From the NCBI GenBank assembly GCA_000277445.1, contig AJWJ01000297.1:1-28071 (forward strand): a DNA stretch of 28,071 nt, in the 5' to 3' direction. This document shows positions 18,982 to 28,071 of this stretch, one piece after another. Position 1 is the stretch's first letter. Each line of letters begins with the position of its first letter. A model generated the notes under the pieces. The model saw nothing but the letters and a program-made list of their open reading frames with translations, did not search any database and had not been told where the DNA came from. The DNA comes from Polysphondylium violaceum (Eukaryota > Evosea > Eumycetozoa > Dictyosteliales > Dictyosteliaceae). A program made the position numbers and the translations under genes.

Positions 18982-20083
18982 ATGAATAAATCAATTATTT
19001 CATTCTTATTTGTTTTATTAAGTGTATCACTTATCTATGCTGATTGCGGTATTGATGTAGATGCTGATACTTCAGGCAGTATTTCCAGTTCAGATTGGTC
19101 TTGTTTAGCCGGTTCAAACTCTAAAGTCATTATGCAAATTTATAGTGGTGGCTATGGACTCAATACAGGTATGTCTTTTGATTTTTTTTTTTTTTTGATT
19201 TTTTTCTTCATACTAAATATCTATAAAAAAAAAAATAAGCATTTGCTGGTGCCTATGCTGCAGCTCAAGCCGCTGGTATTTCTCAAATTGATGCTTACGC
19301 ATTTTTATGCAACGAATGCTCTGGTGATGGTCCAAGCTCACTTTCTCAAATTGCTAGCTATTTATCATCCAATGGTATTAGTGTAGGTTATGTTTGGCTC
19401 GATGTTGAACAATGTAGTGGATGTTGGTCAGGTGATATGGGTCAAAATGGTGACTTTGTTGTCTCACTTGCTCAAGCTGGCCAAGCTGCTGGTTTAAATA
19501 TGGGTGTTTATTCATCTTTGGGTGAATGGAGTCAAACTGTAGGTTCATTGAGCTCTTTATCAAATTTACCACAATGGTATGCTCATTATGATAACAATCC
19601 ATCTTTTTCAGATACCCAATTTTATCAATTTGGTGGTTGGAATAATCCAATCATGAAACAATATCAAGGAAACACTAATCAATGTGGTGTTTCTGTTGAT
19701 TTGGATTTCTTTGGTATGTATCATTATTATCTTTTTTATTTATTTTTAATTTATTAATACAATATAATTTTATAGGTTCAGGTGGCGCAACTTGTGCTTC
19801 AGGATCAGGATCAGGATCAGGATCAGGTAGTGGTAGTACTACATCATCAGGATCAGGTTCCGGTTCGGGATCAGGATCAGGTAGTGGTAGTACCACATCA
19901 TCTGGTTCAGGTTCAGGATCAGGTAGTGGTAGTACCACATCATCTGGCTCTGGTTCAGGATCAGGATCAGGCTCTGGTTCAGGATCAGGTAGTGGTACTA
20001 CATCATCAGGCTCTGGTTCAGGATCAGGTAGTTCATCATCTGGTTCAGGTTCAGGATCAGGATCAGGTAGCTCAAATAATTAA
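18982..20083 (+). CDS. secreted GH25 lysozyme (amoeba type) with Gly-Ser tail
   Basis: This is likely an N-acetylmuramidase that degrades bacterial peptidoglycan in phagosomes or outside the cell. Exons 18982-19168, 19240-19713 and 19776-20083 join in frame for 322 residues. Residues 1-20 are a signal peptide. The mature domain starts CGIDVDADTS; Asp25 and the later pair Asp117/Glu119 (YVWLDVEQC) match GH25 catalytic acids. GVYSSLGEWSQ and WYAHYD are further family blocks, and paired cysteines fit export. This domain resembles the Entamoeba-type lysozymes also found in Dictyostelium. After about residue 225 the protein is a Gly-Ser repeat with STTSSG interruptions, a likely O-glycosylated spacer coded by GGATCA-type microsatellite DNA. 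Confidence 0.9.
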
Positions 20084-20294
20084 AACATGTTTTAAAAACA
20101 AAATATTTATTAAAATTTAATAAATTTTTACAAACAATAATATTACTATATTACTAAATCCAAAATGATTTATTTACTTAAACTATTACCACCAAAACTA
20201 GATTTTATTTTTTGAATTGAAATTAATGACTTTAAAAATTTTTGGTTTATTTCATGTAAAAGATCAAGATGAAAATTTATTTTTAAATTACAAT

Positions 20295-21229
20295 TTAATT
20301 ATTTATACAAGTTTGGGTTTTCCAAAATCCATAATCAATAAAAAGAATATTATCGATTGATCTATTTGGTACCATAGATTGGGTTAGTGGTTTCCCGCCA
20401 ATGTATTTAATGATTTTCACACTTGTTGGAATATTGTAATTTCGATTTTCTTTTGGAATAATAGCAATATGTAATTCTTTAACAGATGGTGGAATAACAT
20501 TTTCAACCAAAGATTGATTATATTTCATTAAGTGAAGTGAGAGTTTAGTTACATTGGCTGGAATGAATCCTGGTTCCATTAAGAGATTGGAAATATGAGA
20601 AGCAATTTTGAGATAAGTAAGATTGGGTGGAAGAATGTTGGGAATCATTGGTTGATTGGCTTTGTTGAATGTTGCTGTAAGCGATGTTAAAGAATCTGGG
20701 AATAAACCTGTTGGTATACAAGTGTCTAGATATTGTGACATAATGAGTGTTTACAATGTCCACTAGTGAGTGGTGATTTCTCAACTGGACAATAATTTAA
20801 CCTGTTTAGGTAAACAAGCTCAGATGGAAAGATACCTTTATTTAATGGACCGTTGAATGAGCCAAGATCTAGATATTTTAAAGTTGAAGGGAGATCACCA
20901 ATTTCAAGAGTTTGATTGAAGTAGCAACCAAGATTGAGGGAGGTTAAGTTTGATGGCAAGATGTCTCTGAGTGGTTTTTTATATTGGAAATTGTAACCTG
21001 ATAAATCTAATCTAGTAACTCAATTTGGGATTTGACACATTTCTTGATTCACATCGAGTTGTTTGACAATCAATGATTTCATGCTTTGGGGTAATTTTAA
21101 TGTTGTTGCATCGAATGAACCTGAGATTTGGTATTCTAATAAATCAGATGGTAACTGAGCTGTAACCAATGGAGTGGCACCAAGTAAAAGAGTTTTAATA
21201 TGAAAAGGAATTGGAAATTTTTTTCCTAC
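20295..21229 (-). pseudogene. FNIP-repeat gene, decayed (copy 1)
   Basis: The minus strand encodes several FNIP-type leucine-rich repeats (LPSNLTSLNLG, LPSTLKYLDLGSFNGPL, LPPNLTYLKI, IPPSVKELHI), a family much expanded in dictyostelids. The segment starts after a good acceptor (CTTTTTTTAG) at 21229 and ends with WKTQTCINN and a stop at 20295. Inside there is an in-frame TGA near 21028, where the repeat IPNSVT would expect a serine, and a frame change near 20745. No first exon or F-box was recognised upstream. Sequencing errors could explain both breaks, but decay is likelier because a second damaged copy lies nearby. Confidence 0.75.
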
Positions 21230-22484
21230 CTAAAAAAAGTTTTTTTATGTGGTATTTTGGACCAATATATGATTTGTACGAATTTGACAATAAGTAGTAA
21301 AAACACAGTTTTTTGAAGGTATTGAAGGGGACTGCACTTAAATTAATATAATCTCCTCAAATTTTAGGTTTGGTGTTGATTTTTCGTCTTTTTTTCAACT
21401 CGGAAAAACCCAAAATTTTGTTATTCAAAACACCTTTTAATTCAGTTCTACCTATAATATACTTGGTTTTTTGTCGAATTAAGGAGGAAAGAGTGAAAAA
21501 TTGGAATAAATACAACAAAAAAAAAAAAGATTTCGATCATTATAATTTTTGAAGATTTGACCATTCACTAGTGTAATATTGAATCATTAAATATTGTAAT
21601 TTGATAGACAATTGTAAAAGCCATAAGAGAGTATTTGGAATGAAATGGTGAGTTATTCAATATGTCTTGTTTTAGGACAACAATGGCAAAAGATCAATTA
21701 AATCTCTAAGATTACACAGCATCACCCTATTGAAACTCCCTTATCAAGCAACATAACAATAGATAATCTATTTTAGAACTAGATATAATGAAAAAAGTAT
21801 GTCATTGATGGAACATATTAATCTTTGTATAAAATTTTTGTCAAAAGCATCATGACTTCAGAAAAAAATTATAATTTGGCAGTATATCTTGTTTTAACAA
21901 AGAAATAATTTTCTTTTAAAAAAAAAGATGGGTTTGTGGAAAAAAAAAATCTTGATTTGGGAATTTTTAAAGAAATAAGAATTAACAATAGTTCCCACAA
22001 GATCAAATGAAATATATAATTCATATTGTTTTATATTCAACATGTTGATTATTTCTATTGGGATTCGAGGCCGTTCTACTTTACAAATTATCAGACTCCA
22101 GATAAAATATGGTCCCCTAAAAAGGATCACATTTCACCAAAGAACCGATATGATTAACAAATTACCTGAAAAGGTTAAAGAGTTGAGACTATCAAATAGA
22201 TAGATCGCCAGGACTTCTCTTACCAAAGTTTGGACCTGGTCCTGTCAAAAATTAGTCACTGGTCTAATTAAAAAAACTGGGTTAGCGGCTAGTCTAACTA
22301 AAAAAACTGGGATAGTCGTCTGAGCTATTCAAAATCAGACAAAAACAATCAAATTAGAACCTGATACCTCAATCCTTTTTTTCAATTGATCTTTATTTGT
22401 TTTCTCACTTTTCGGGGTGGGATAAATGATACATTCTATCTAGCTATGATTCAGCTAGTTACGAGTTGAACGATAAATTAAAAT
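21230..22484. other. intergenic region between two FNIP fragments
   Basis: There is no intact gene. Bases 21230-21300 look like the intron 3' part of FNIP copy 1. A plus-strand stretch at 22151-22200 reads INKLPEKVKELRLSN, resembling one FNIP repeat in the opposite direction. Two 30-bp tandem units lie at 22262-22321. The rest is AT-rich without recognisable structure. Confidence 0.45.
22262..22321. repeat. two tandem 30-bp units
   Basis: The first 20 bases of each unit agree at 19 positions (GTCTAATTAAAAAAACTGGG against GTCTAACTAAAAAAACTGGG); the last ten are diverged. Confidence 0.7.
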
Positions 22485-22732
22485 TTAATTATTTTTACAA
22501 GTTTGGGTTTTCCAAAATCCATAATAAATAAAAAGAATGTTATAAGACCAACATCATCTTGAAGATAATCCCAATGAAATTGTTCAGTACCATTATTACA
22601 TATAGATAGGCTGGTATGAGATTGTGGAAGAGTTGTTTGTTCCTATGGGAAGTTGTATTCATAGGTAATCTTCAATACCTCTAAAGAACTTGAAAAGAAT
22701 CCAGCCGGAATTACAACTGGTTTAACAATAGC
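22485..22732 (-). pseudogene. FNIP-repeat gene fragment (copy 2)
   Basis: The last 60 bp nearly match the end of copy 1 (ILFI-YGFWKTQTC at the C-terminus). The intron/exon border also matches: AAATACCACAT, a T-rich tract, then AG. Between them only about 250 bp remain instead of about 935, including IPAGFFSSSLEVLKITYEYNFP followed by a stop. This looks like a shortened tandem duplicate of copy 1. tRNA-Thr lies just upstream of its intron end. Confidence 0.7.
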
Positions 22733-22804
22733 CTATAAAAAAAAGATTAAATGTGGTATTTACAACAAAGCAATTTTATGAAATTGAAATTTTTAAAAAA
22801 AATC

Positions 22805-22811
22805 CCCGACA
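22805..22811 (-). promoter_or_regulatory. shared tRNA downstream motif TGTCGGG (copy behind tRNA-Thr)
   Basis: TGTCGGG lies 25 nt after the tRNA-Thr 3' end on the same strand and is followed by GATTTTTTTT. It is the third copy with near-identical spacing. Confidence 0.55.
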
Positions 22812-22827
22812 AAAGCTAAAACCAATT

Positions 22828-22831
22828 AAAA
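22828..22831 (-). terminator. RNA polymerase III terminator of tRNA-Thr
   Basis: Four T six to nine nucleotides after the mature end form a minimal pol III stop. Longer T runs follow at about 22793-22803. Confidence 0.5.
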
Positions 22832-22836
22832 TCAAC

Positions 22837-22909
22837 TGGCCATTCAGAGATTCGAACTCTGGACCCTCTGTTTACAAGACAGACATAATAACCACTATAC
22901 TAAATGGCC
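22837..22909 (-). tRNA. tRNA-Thr (anticodon UGU)
   Basis: A 73-nt cloverleaf on the minus strand. The acceptor GGCCATT/AATGGCC is fully paired with discriminator A. The D arm is short, with AGTGGTT in the loop. The anticodon stem TCTGT/ACAGA holds loop CTTGTAA, giving anticodon TGT. The T stem CAGAG/CTCTG has canonical TTCGAAT. There is no intron. Confidence 0.96.
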
Positions 22910-23367
22910 TTGGATGTTATTTATCCAATTTTATGTTTATTTAAGTGGATAAATAAGATCTTGGGTTAGTCTGTAAACTAAAATAACCAAAAAAATCTTG
23001 GCAAGTTTACATAATTGCCCACATCCTATTTTAAACAAATAACTTGGCAAATTTCCTACATCCTAATTTAAACAAAAAAATCGTTGAAACTTCACCTCCT
23101 ATCACACTCCCGAACACCTAAGTGATATCTGCCCAAGAGCTCACTCCCCATATTCCACGAAAACCTCTGTTTACCAGATATGTAATAAAAATAGAAGGAG
23201 GGGCAAGATACAAGAGTTGTAATCCTAATTAAAAAGAAAAAAATGGTTGAGATTTCAAAAACCTAATTGGGAAAGCCTCTTTTTTTTTCCCTCCTATGAA
23301 TATGAAAATGATATTGGATTGATGGTAATAAAATTAATTATTGTCTTTTTTTTATCTATTTATTATT
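22910..23367. other. intergenic region with imperfect tandem repeat
   Basis: Two diverged units of about 45 bp (22997-23040 and 23043-23086) share CTTGGCAA at the start and CATCCTA, then TTTAAACAAA, at the end. The remainder up to the dynamitin stop shows no gene. Confidence 0.5.
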
Positions 23368-24995
23368 TCATTCTTGTTGTTCTTTTTTAGAATTTGCAGC
23401 AGCTTTAATTTTTTCATCAACATTTGAAATTCTTTTCTCTATACTTTCAATATTTGATTTAATGACAATTAAATTTGATTTAAAGGAATCGTCCATTTTG
23501 TTGATTAAACCACTATTGGATTTCAATAACGAAGTGATATCATTTTGTTGTTTTTCTAAATTTGTCAAATGATTGGAAAATGAGATACCATCCTCATGAA
23601 GTGATCTCAATGTATATAATCTATTAATAATGGCTGGTACTTGTTGACCAATAGTATCCCATCTTGTCATTAAATCATAGATTTCATTAATCTTTTTCTC
23701 ATTGCTTGTCAATGATTTTGTAAGTGATTCATCTTGAGTTTTAAATGATTCAATTTCTTTTGTTGCAGTCTATTATTTATGATAAATGTTAATAGACCAT
23801 TACTCTTATGAATAATTTAAAAGTACTATATACAAACCTTCATTTTTTGAGAAAGTACATCAATTTTAGTTGTATCCAATAAAGATAATTTCTCTTTAAT
23901 TTCTAAAATTGATTGAGTAATTGGAATAGAGTCTGATTTATTACCTGCAAGAGTTTCCAATTTTGCCAATCTTTTTTCTAAATCTGCAACTCTTTGTAAT
24001 TGTTGGAATTTAGGTTGTTCACTTGTATAATAAATATCATATGTTATTCCATTTTTATCTTTTTGTTGTTGTGGTTGTGGTTGTGGTTGTTTATCTGATT
24101 CTTTTTGTTGCTCCTCTGTTGTTGATTGTTTATCTGTTTCTTTTGCTAATGAACTAATTTCTGTAATTAGTTTCTCTGATAATTTATTCTAAACAATAAA
24201 TTAGTACAAAACTAGGACTTGGATGATCACGACTATTTTACTACTTACTTGAATTTGTGAATAATGCAACACTTGTCTATTTTCATCCAAAATTGGCAAT
24301 AGTTTTTCATTTTCCAAAAGTTGACCCAATTGATTTTGAAGGTCTGCCAATTGATGTGTAATATCAATACCTTTAATATCTTTTTCAACTTCACCTCCAT
24401 TCTATTATGAAAATATTAGTATTTACTATCACTATCCAATCCACACAAACAACACTTACATCAGCAATAGCTTGCATTTCTTGACGGAAATTTATCACTT
24501 CAAATTGTAAACGTTGGAATTTTTGAAGTGGTGTTTCAATTTTATGATGATCAGAATCTGATGGTAAAATATCAAACTCTGTTTGGTTTCTCAATAAACC
24601 ACCAGTTCGAGGCTCAACCTGTTGTCTTTTGTAAATAGAATCTGAAAAATCTATGCTATTGTTAGTATAGATTCGTGTGAATATCTGATGCTAAAACCTT
24701 GTTACCTTCGCTTTTATTATTAAACTTTCTATTTGCAAATTTCAAATGAGCCTTAGCTGGTACTAAATTTCTTCTATCTATATTTTCATTGACAAGTTCA
24801 TTTTGTTCATCCTATTTGTATTATTAATACACATAATGCCATTATGTTTATTTATATACTAGTATATATACATACTGCTAAATTTGTAATGGGTTCAGGG
24901 ATGTCAGGTGTCTCAAATGTATCTGGTTGAGTGGGATCTACATCGGGCAATCCCAAAACTCTTTTGACAGTTGTTTGGTTATTATTATTAGACAT
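23368..24995 (-). CDS. dctn2: dynactin subunit 2 (dynamitin, p50)
   Basis: Dynamitin joins the shoulder of dynactin to the Arp1 filament and so couples dynein to cargo. Six exons were traced by splice sites that keep the frame: 24876-24995, 24706-24811, 24460-24641, 24249-24401, 23838-24188 and 23368-23769. The product is 437 residues (human about 400). The N-terminus carries the conserved acidic LPDVDPTQPDTFETPDIPE, the region that binds Arp1 in other species. Then comes TPLQKFQRLQFEV, and from about residue 140 the protein is mostly coiled coil (QLADLQNQLGQLL, VADLEKRLAKLETL). A Gln/Pro-rich insert (QPQPQPQQQ) in exon 5 accounts for the extra length. Confidence 0.9.
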
Positions 24996-25030
24996 CGTTA
25001 TATTAATTTTATTATTAGTCCTTTTTTTGC

Positions 25031-25045
25031 AAAAATGATGATCAC
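25031..25045 (-). promoter_or_regulatory. upstream motif of dynamitin (CATCATTTTT class)
   Basis: The coding strand reads GTGATCATCATTTTT, 36 nt before the ATG. It shares GTGATCATCA with the UCHL5 copy. Confidence 0.4.
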
Positions 25046-25673
25046 TTGCAAAAAAAAAAAAATTAAAAAAAAAAAAGAAAAATAAAAAAAAAAACTCTCA
25101 TTCCTCTTATTCATAGTCCCTTAGCGCATTTGATGTGAGGCAAACGGAAGACATTTCCACTTGTATATATTGTCCTTCCTTGAAGCAAAGGTTATAGGAC
25201 AAGTTATACAAGTTCAAATGTCTGCTATTTCTTCTCACATGCCTAAAAGGACAGATCTGTCAAGTCTATTTTTATCATGATATAATCTTGTTGCAAACAG
25301 TTATACTCTATCTTAACTTAATTCTTTGAAATAACAGGATTTAAACATAGGTATCTGTATTTTTGGGACTAGAAACTCTCAGATACTAATATTCTTTGTC
25401 TGCTCTTTTCAAAACTCATTATCACTTTGCTCAAGTCTTATTGCAAGTTTAGAGCTTAGTCCAGTGATAAATAAACACTCCACTTTATGACCTGTCTTTA
25501 TTGTGCAGTACTTTTTGTTTGAATAAGTCATAAGATAAGTTTGTAAAATGTATTGAACTTAGATATTTATCTTTAATCCTTTTCCCTTAGTTTAGAACCA
25601 CTCAACCCTTATCATTTGTCTATTTGTTTATGTGTCAAAATTTAAAATTAATTATCTATTATTTATTATTTTA
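25046..25673. other. intergenic region with long foldback
   Basis: After A-rich DNA to 25095 the sequence becomes more balanced. It contains the hairpin at 25149-25223 described separately. From 25230 to the GPCR stop codon I see no gene or further strong structure. Confidence 0.5.
25149..25223. ncRNA. candidate hairpin RNA (27-bp-arm foldback)
   Basis: Arm 25149-25175 and arm 25197-25223 are complementary at 23 of 27 positions. The mismatches form two symmetric 2-nt internal loops. In the 21-nt loop, CCTT and AAGG can pair again around GAAGCA. Size and shape fit a small-RNA precursor; Dictyostelium is known to make microRNAs with Dicer-like enzymes. Transcription and strand are unknown, and it could instead be a short inverted-repeat element remnant. 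Confidence 0.4.
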
Positions 25674-26769
25674 TTATTTATATTCTTTCATAGAGATTTC
25701 AGAATCGGATGATAAATTCTCAGATCTTGAACTTGTGTGAGTATTTGTAGAAGAGTTTTGAGTAGTAGAGGTATTTCCCACTGTGTTTGTTTCGAATCTC
25801 TTGCAATATGGGAATACTCTGGAAACTAAACCAATGTAATGGCTAAATACCTTTTCATTTACACAATATGAAATAAAAATGAGTGCACCCTAGAGAAAAA
25901 GAAGATTATAGGTTAATAAACATGCTATTAATAATAAATAAATAATAAATAATAAAAAAGATAATTACTTGTAATGGAGTTGTTACAGAGAATAAAACAA
26001 GGAAAATTGTACTAAATACATCATCGTTAAAGAATGTCATAATAAAACCGAAAATCCAAGATAAACCAATAGAGACAAAAATTGAAAAGTATACTCTGAA
26101 TTCTTTGGATTTTTCTTTTCTATCTGAAGTTTTTGGTGCATTCTTTAAAGTGTCGTGAATTTCTCTTGCAATGAAAAAGAAAATGACTGCATTTGCACAA
26201 ACTACCAATAAACCTGGAACAAAGAAACCTAAAAATACTGGTAATTCATTTTCTAAATAACAGCTGTTAAAGTTTTGATAGAATTAATATATATCTCTTG
26301 GATAAAATTTATAAATATGAATAAATTAAATAATAAATAATACATACAATCCACCTCTATTTTGATATTTACCAAAACCAGCACAAAAGACAATGACAAT
26401 CATTGGTAAACCCCATGCGGCCATATGATAATACTTTTCAAAAGATTCAGCATCTCTGTTTCTCTTTACAATCATTTGATAGAAATTAAATGCAACACAA
26501 AAAGTCCAAATAAAATCAGCAAGGAAAAAGTAGTGAAGTAAAAGACCTGATGGGAGACAAAACAATGTATCGTAGGCTTTGAATGAAATAAAGAAAAAGA
26601 ATTGAGCGAAAAAGATTGCCATACATAGATATAAAATCAAACGAATTGGGTATGTTCTGAGTTTGACAAACAACATAAATGTCAATACTGTACAGAATGA
26701 ACCTACAATTGAGAGTGCTAAAAGTACATCCACAATATAACTTAATACATCATTGACTGTTTGATTCAT
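25674..26769 (-). CDS. cAMP receptor-like G-protein-coupled receptor
   Basis: A seven-helix plasma-membrane receptor of the dictyostelid cAR/Crl group. Exons 26348-26769, 25969-26263 and 25674-25889 join in frame for 310 residues. The N-terminus is short with one glycosylation site (NQT). Seven hydrophobic segments can be counted. After helix 3 the sequence IVKRNRDAESFEKYYHMAAWGLPMI closely follows cAR1 (IVKRE, then FEKYY and WGLP), which sets the family. The later part (CYLENELPVFLGFFVPG, then TTPLQGALIFISYC) is more like Crl receptors than true cARs. The tail is Ser/Thr-rich, suitable for phosphorylation. The ligand is unknown. Confidence 0.88.
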
Positions 26770-28071
26770 TTTCTTACTATAATTATTATTATCTCTATTA
26801 CTATTACTGTAGATCTAAAAATGAATAAATGAAATCGGCGGTGTTTTTAATTTACAAATCCAAGTTTTTAGGATCTTTTTTTCTAAATAAATAAATATAC
26901 AATGTTTTAGTATCAAGGAGAGTTAAAGTGTATTTTATAAAACACCATCAAATAAAAGTGTAGTAGTAAATGATGATGTGGTAGTGATGGAAAAAGTGAA
27001 ATGAAACTAAACATATTGGACAAGAAAAATCATTAAATGATGTCTTTTGCGTGAGTGATATTTTTAAAAATATCGTTTTTCTCTTTTAAAAATAAATGAT
27101 AAAGCATCAAAACAATGTGTGTAATGTGTTTGTGTGTGTGTGTTATATATCTTGAAATAAATATATACATAGTAAAACATAAAAATAAGAAATAAAGTAT
27201 AAATCTTGTGTTTAAACACACACCACTAGAATCTGTAGGTGTTTTAAAGATGGTAAAAATCAAATATATGTGATAAATACATAAATACAAGTGAGAGTAG
27301 GATGTTATGACAATAATTATAAATATAAATAAATTTCGATCACCTTTAAAATTTTGATTTTGACCACCACCACACAACACAATTTTTAAGTTTTTTTTTT
27401 TTTTATGTGTGAGATATTTTTGAATTATTCAATTCTTTGATGCGACCGTGAGTTTTGATGGGGTGCAGTGTGTGAATGGATGGGATCGTTGGTTATTATA
27501 ATAAATAAATGAGAAAGGAAAGAGAAAAAGACAATATTCATATTTATTATTATATCTGCTTGTTTGTGTGTGAATAGGGACGCATTGAACACAATCAATG
27601 GTTTTAGATAAGATAAGGACAGACTTACATAAACTAGTATTACAAAATGGAGTTGGTGGGTGATGGTTGTTTTTGAATTAATGAATCAATTATCAATCAA
27701 AGTAGATACCACAATAAATTAATAATTTGATTGTTCTCTGGCGCACACCTACTAGTCTGATGATAAAGTCGACTCTATGAAAAGGATAATAAAAATAATT
27801 TAGTTATAAATTATATTCTATTATACTACCAACAACTGCAATGTGAGGAGAGAATGCAAACGTAAAAAAAATTTTAAAAAAAATAGAAAAAAAAAAGATC
27901 AGAAAAAAAATCTCAGTGCATCAAAAAAACACACACACAAAAAGAAATAGAAGGCCCAAGATATTTTTTTTGCTTAGTTTTTTTTTTTTTTTTTTTTTTT
28001 TACAAAATTATTTTGAAATTTTTGAGAGAGGACATCATCACATGATTACCGGTGCCCCTCCGCACGGCAGT
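26770..28071. other. gene-free right end of the window, upstream of the GPCR
   Basis: This is 1.3 kb of AT-rich DNA with a perfect 18-bp palindrome at 27057-27074, a GT microsatellite near 27117-27142 and a run of more than 20 T near 27979-28001. The last 25 bp are GC-richer. No convincing exon, tRNA or RNA gene was found; the open frame at 27033-27380 is low-complexity. Confidence 0.5.

Noticed and set aside
20668-20680. Minus-strand GCTTACAGCAA, one base from the CCTTACAGCAA motif of Dictyostelium class I RNAs.
   Set aside because: It lies inside FNIP repeat coding sequence, without the terminal stem or upstream promoter element expected for class I RNAs.
27033-27380. 115-codon minus-strand frame near the right end.
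   Set aside because: It is hydrophobic and repetitive, derived from AT and GT tracts, with no recognisable domain.
27755-27785. CTGATGATAAAG resembling a C box of a C/D snoRNA.
   Set aside because: No D box at a suitable distance and no terminal stem were found.
1-28071. CRISPR arrays, operons or bacterial-type terminators.
   Set aside because: The window is eukaryotic: spliceosomal introns, pol III tRNA signals and monocistronic spacing. No regularly spaced repeats were found.

Overview
The window is nuclear DNA of a social amoeba (Dictyostelia). It is very AT-rich with long A and T runs. Introns are short, AT-rich and GT-AG. It carries families typical of dictyostelids: a cAMP-receptor-like GPCR, FNIP-repeat genes, an ankyrin-like single-exon gene and an amoeba-type GH25 lysozyme with a Gly-Ser tail. 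The species cannot be fixed from this piece. Nothing resembling a virus, LTR element or DNA transposon was found, even beside the tRNA genes, where dictyostelid retrotransposons often sit.

Layout. Bases 1-628 hold tRNA-Arg(UCU) on the minus strand and two tandem hairpins whose stems differ by compensating changes. Next come a divergent pair, UCHL5/UCH37 deubiquitinase (minus) and dephospho-CoA kinase (plus), then an RSL1D1-like ribosomal-L1-domain nucleolar protein (minus) whose Lys-rich tail is disrupted by a one-base length difference. A secreted class-A-beta-lactamase-like protein (minus) and mitochondrial branched-chain aminotransferase (minus) follow. The centre has an ankyrin-like protein (plus), a SWIM zinc-finger protein (minus), inositol-3-phosphate synthase (minus) and CLP1 RNA kinase (minus). 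tRNA-Phe(GAA) and the lysozyme gene are on the plus strand. On the right are two related decayed FNIP genes, tRNA-Thr(UGU), the dynactin subunit dynamitin and the GPCR, all on the minus strand.

Most protein genes are unrelated housekeeping loci, not an operon or gene cluster. The features most worth following lie between genes. All three tRNA genes carry the same 7-mer, TGTCGGG, 24-26 nt downstream of the 3' end and in the same orientation. Two neighbouring hairpins at 352-505 keep a 9-bp stem and 11-nt loop while the stem bases covary. A 27-bp-arm foldback at 25149-25223 resembles a small-RNA precursor. Five minus-strand genes share a CATCA(C/T)TTTTT-like motif (read on the coding strand) about 25-95 nt upstream of the ATG. 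Exon structures were read by eye from splice sites and family similarity, without transcript data.
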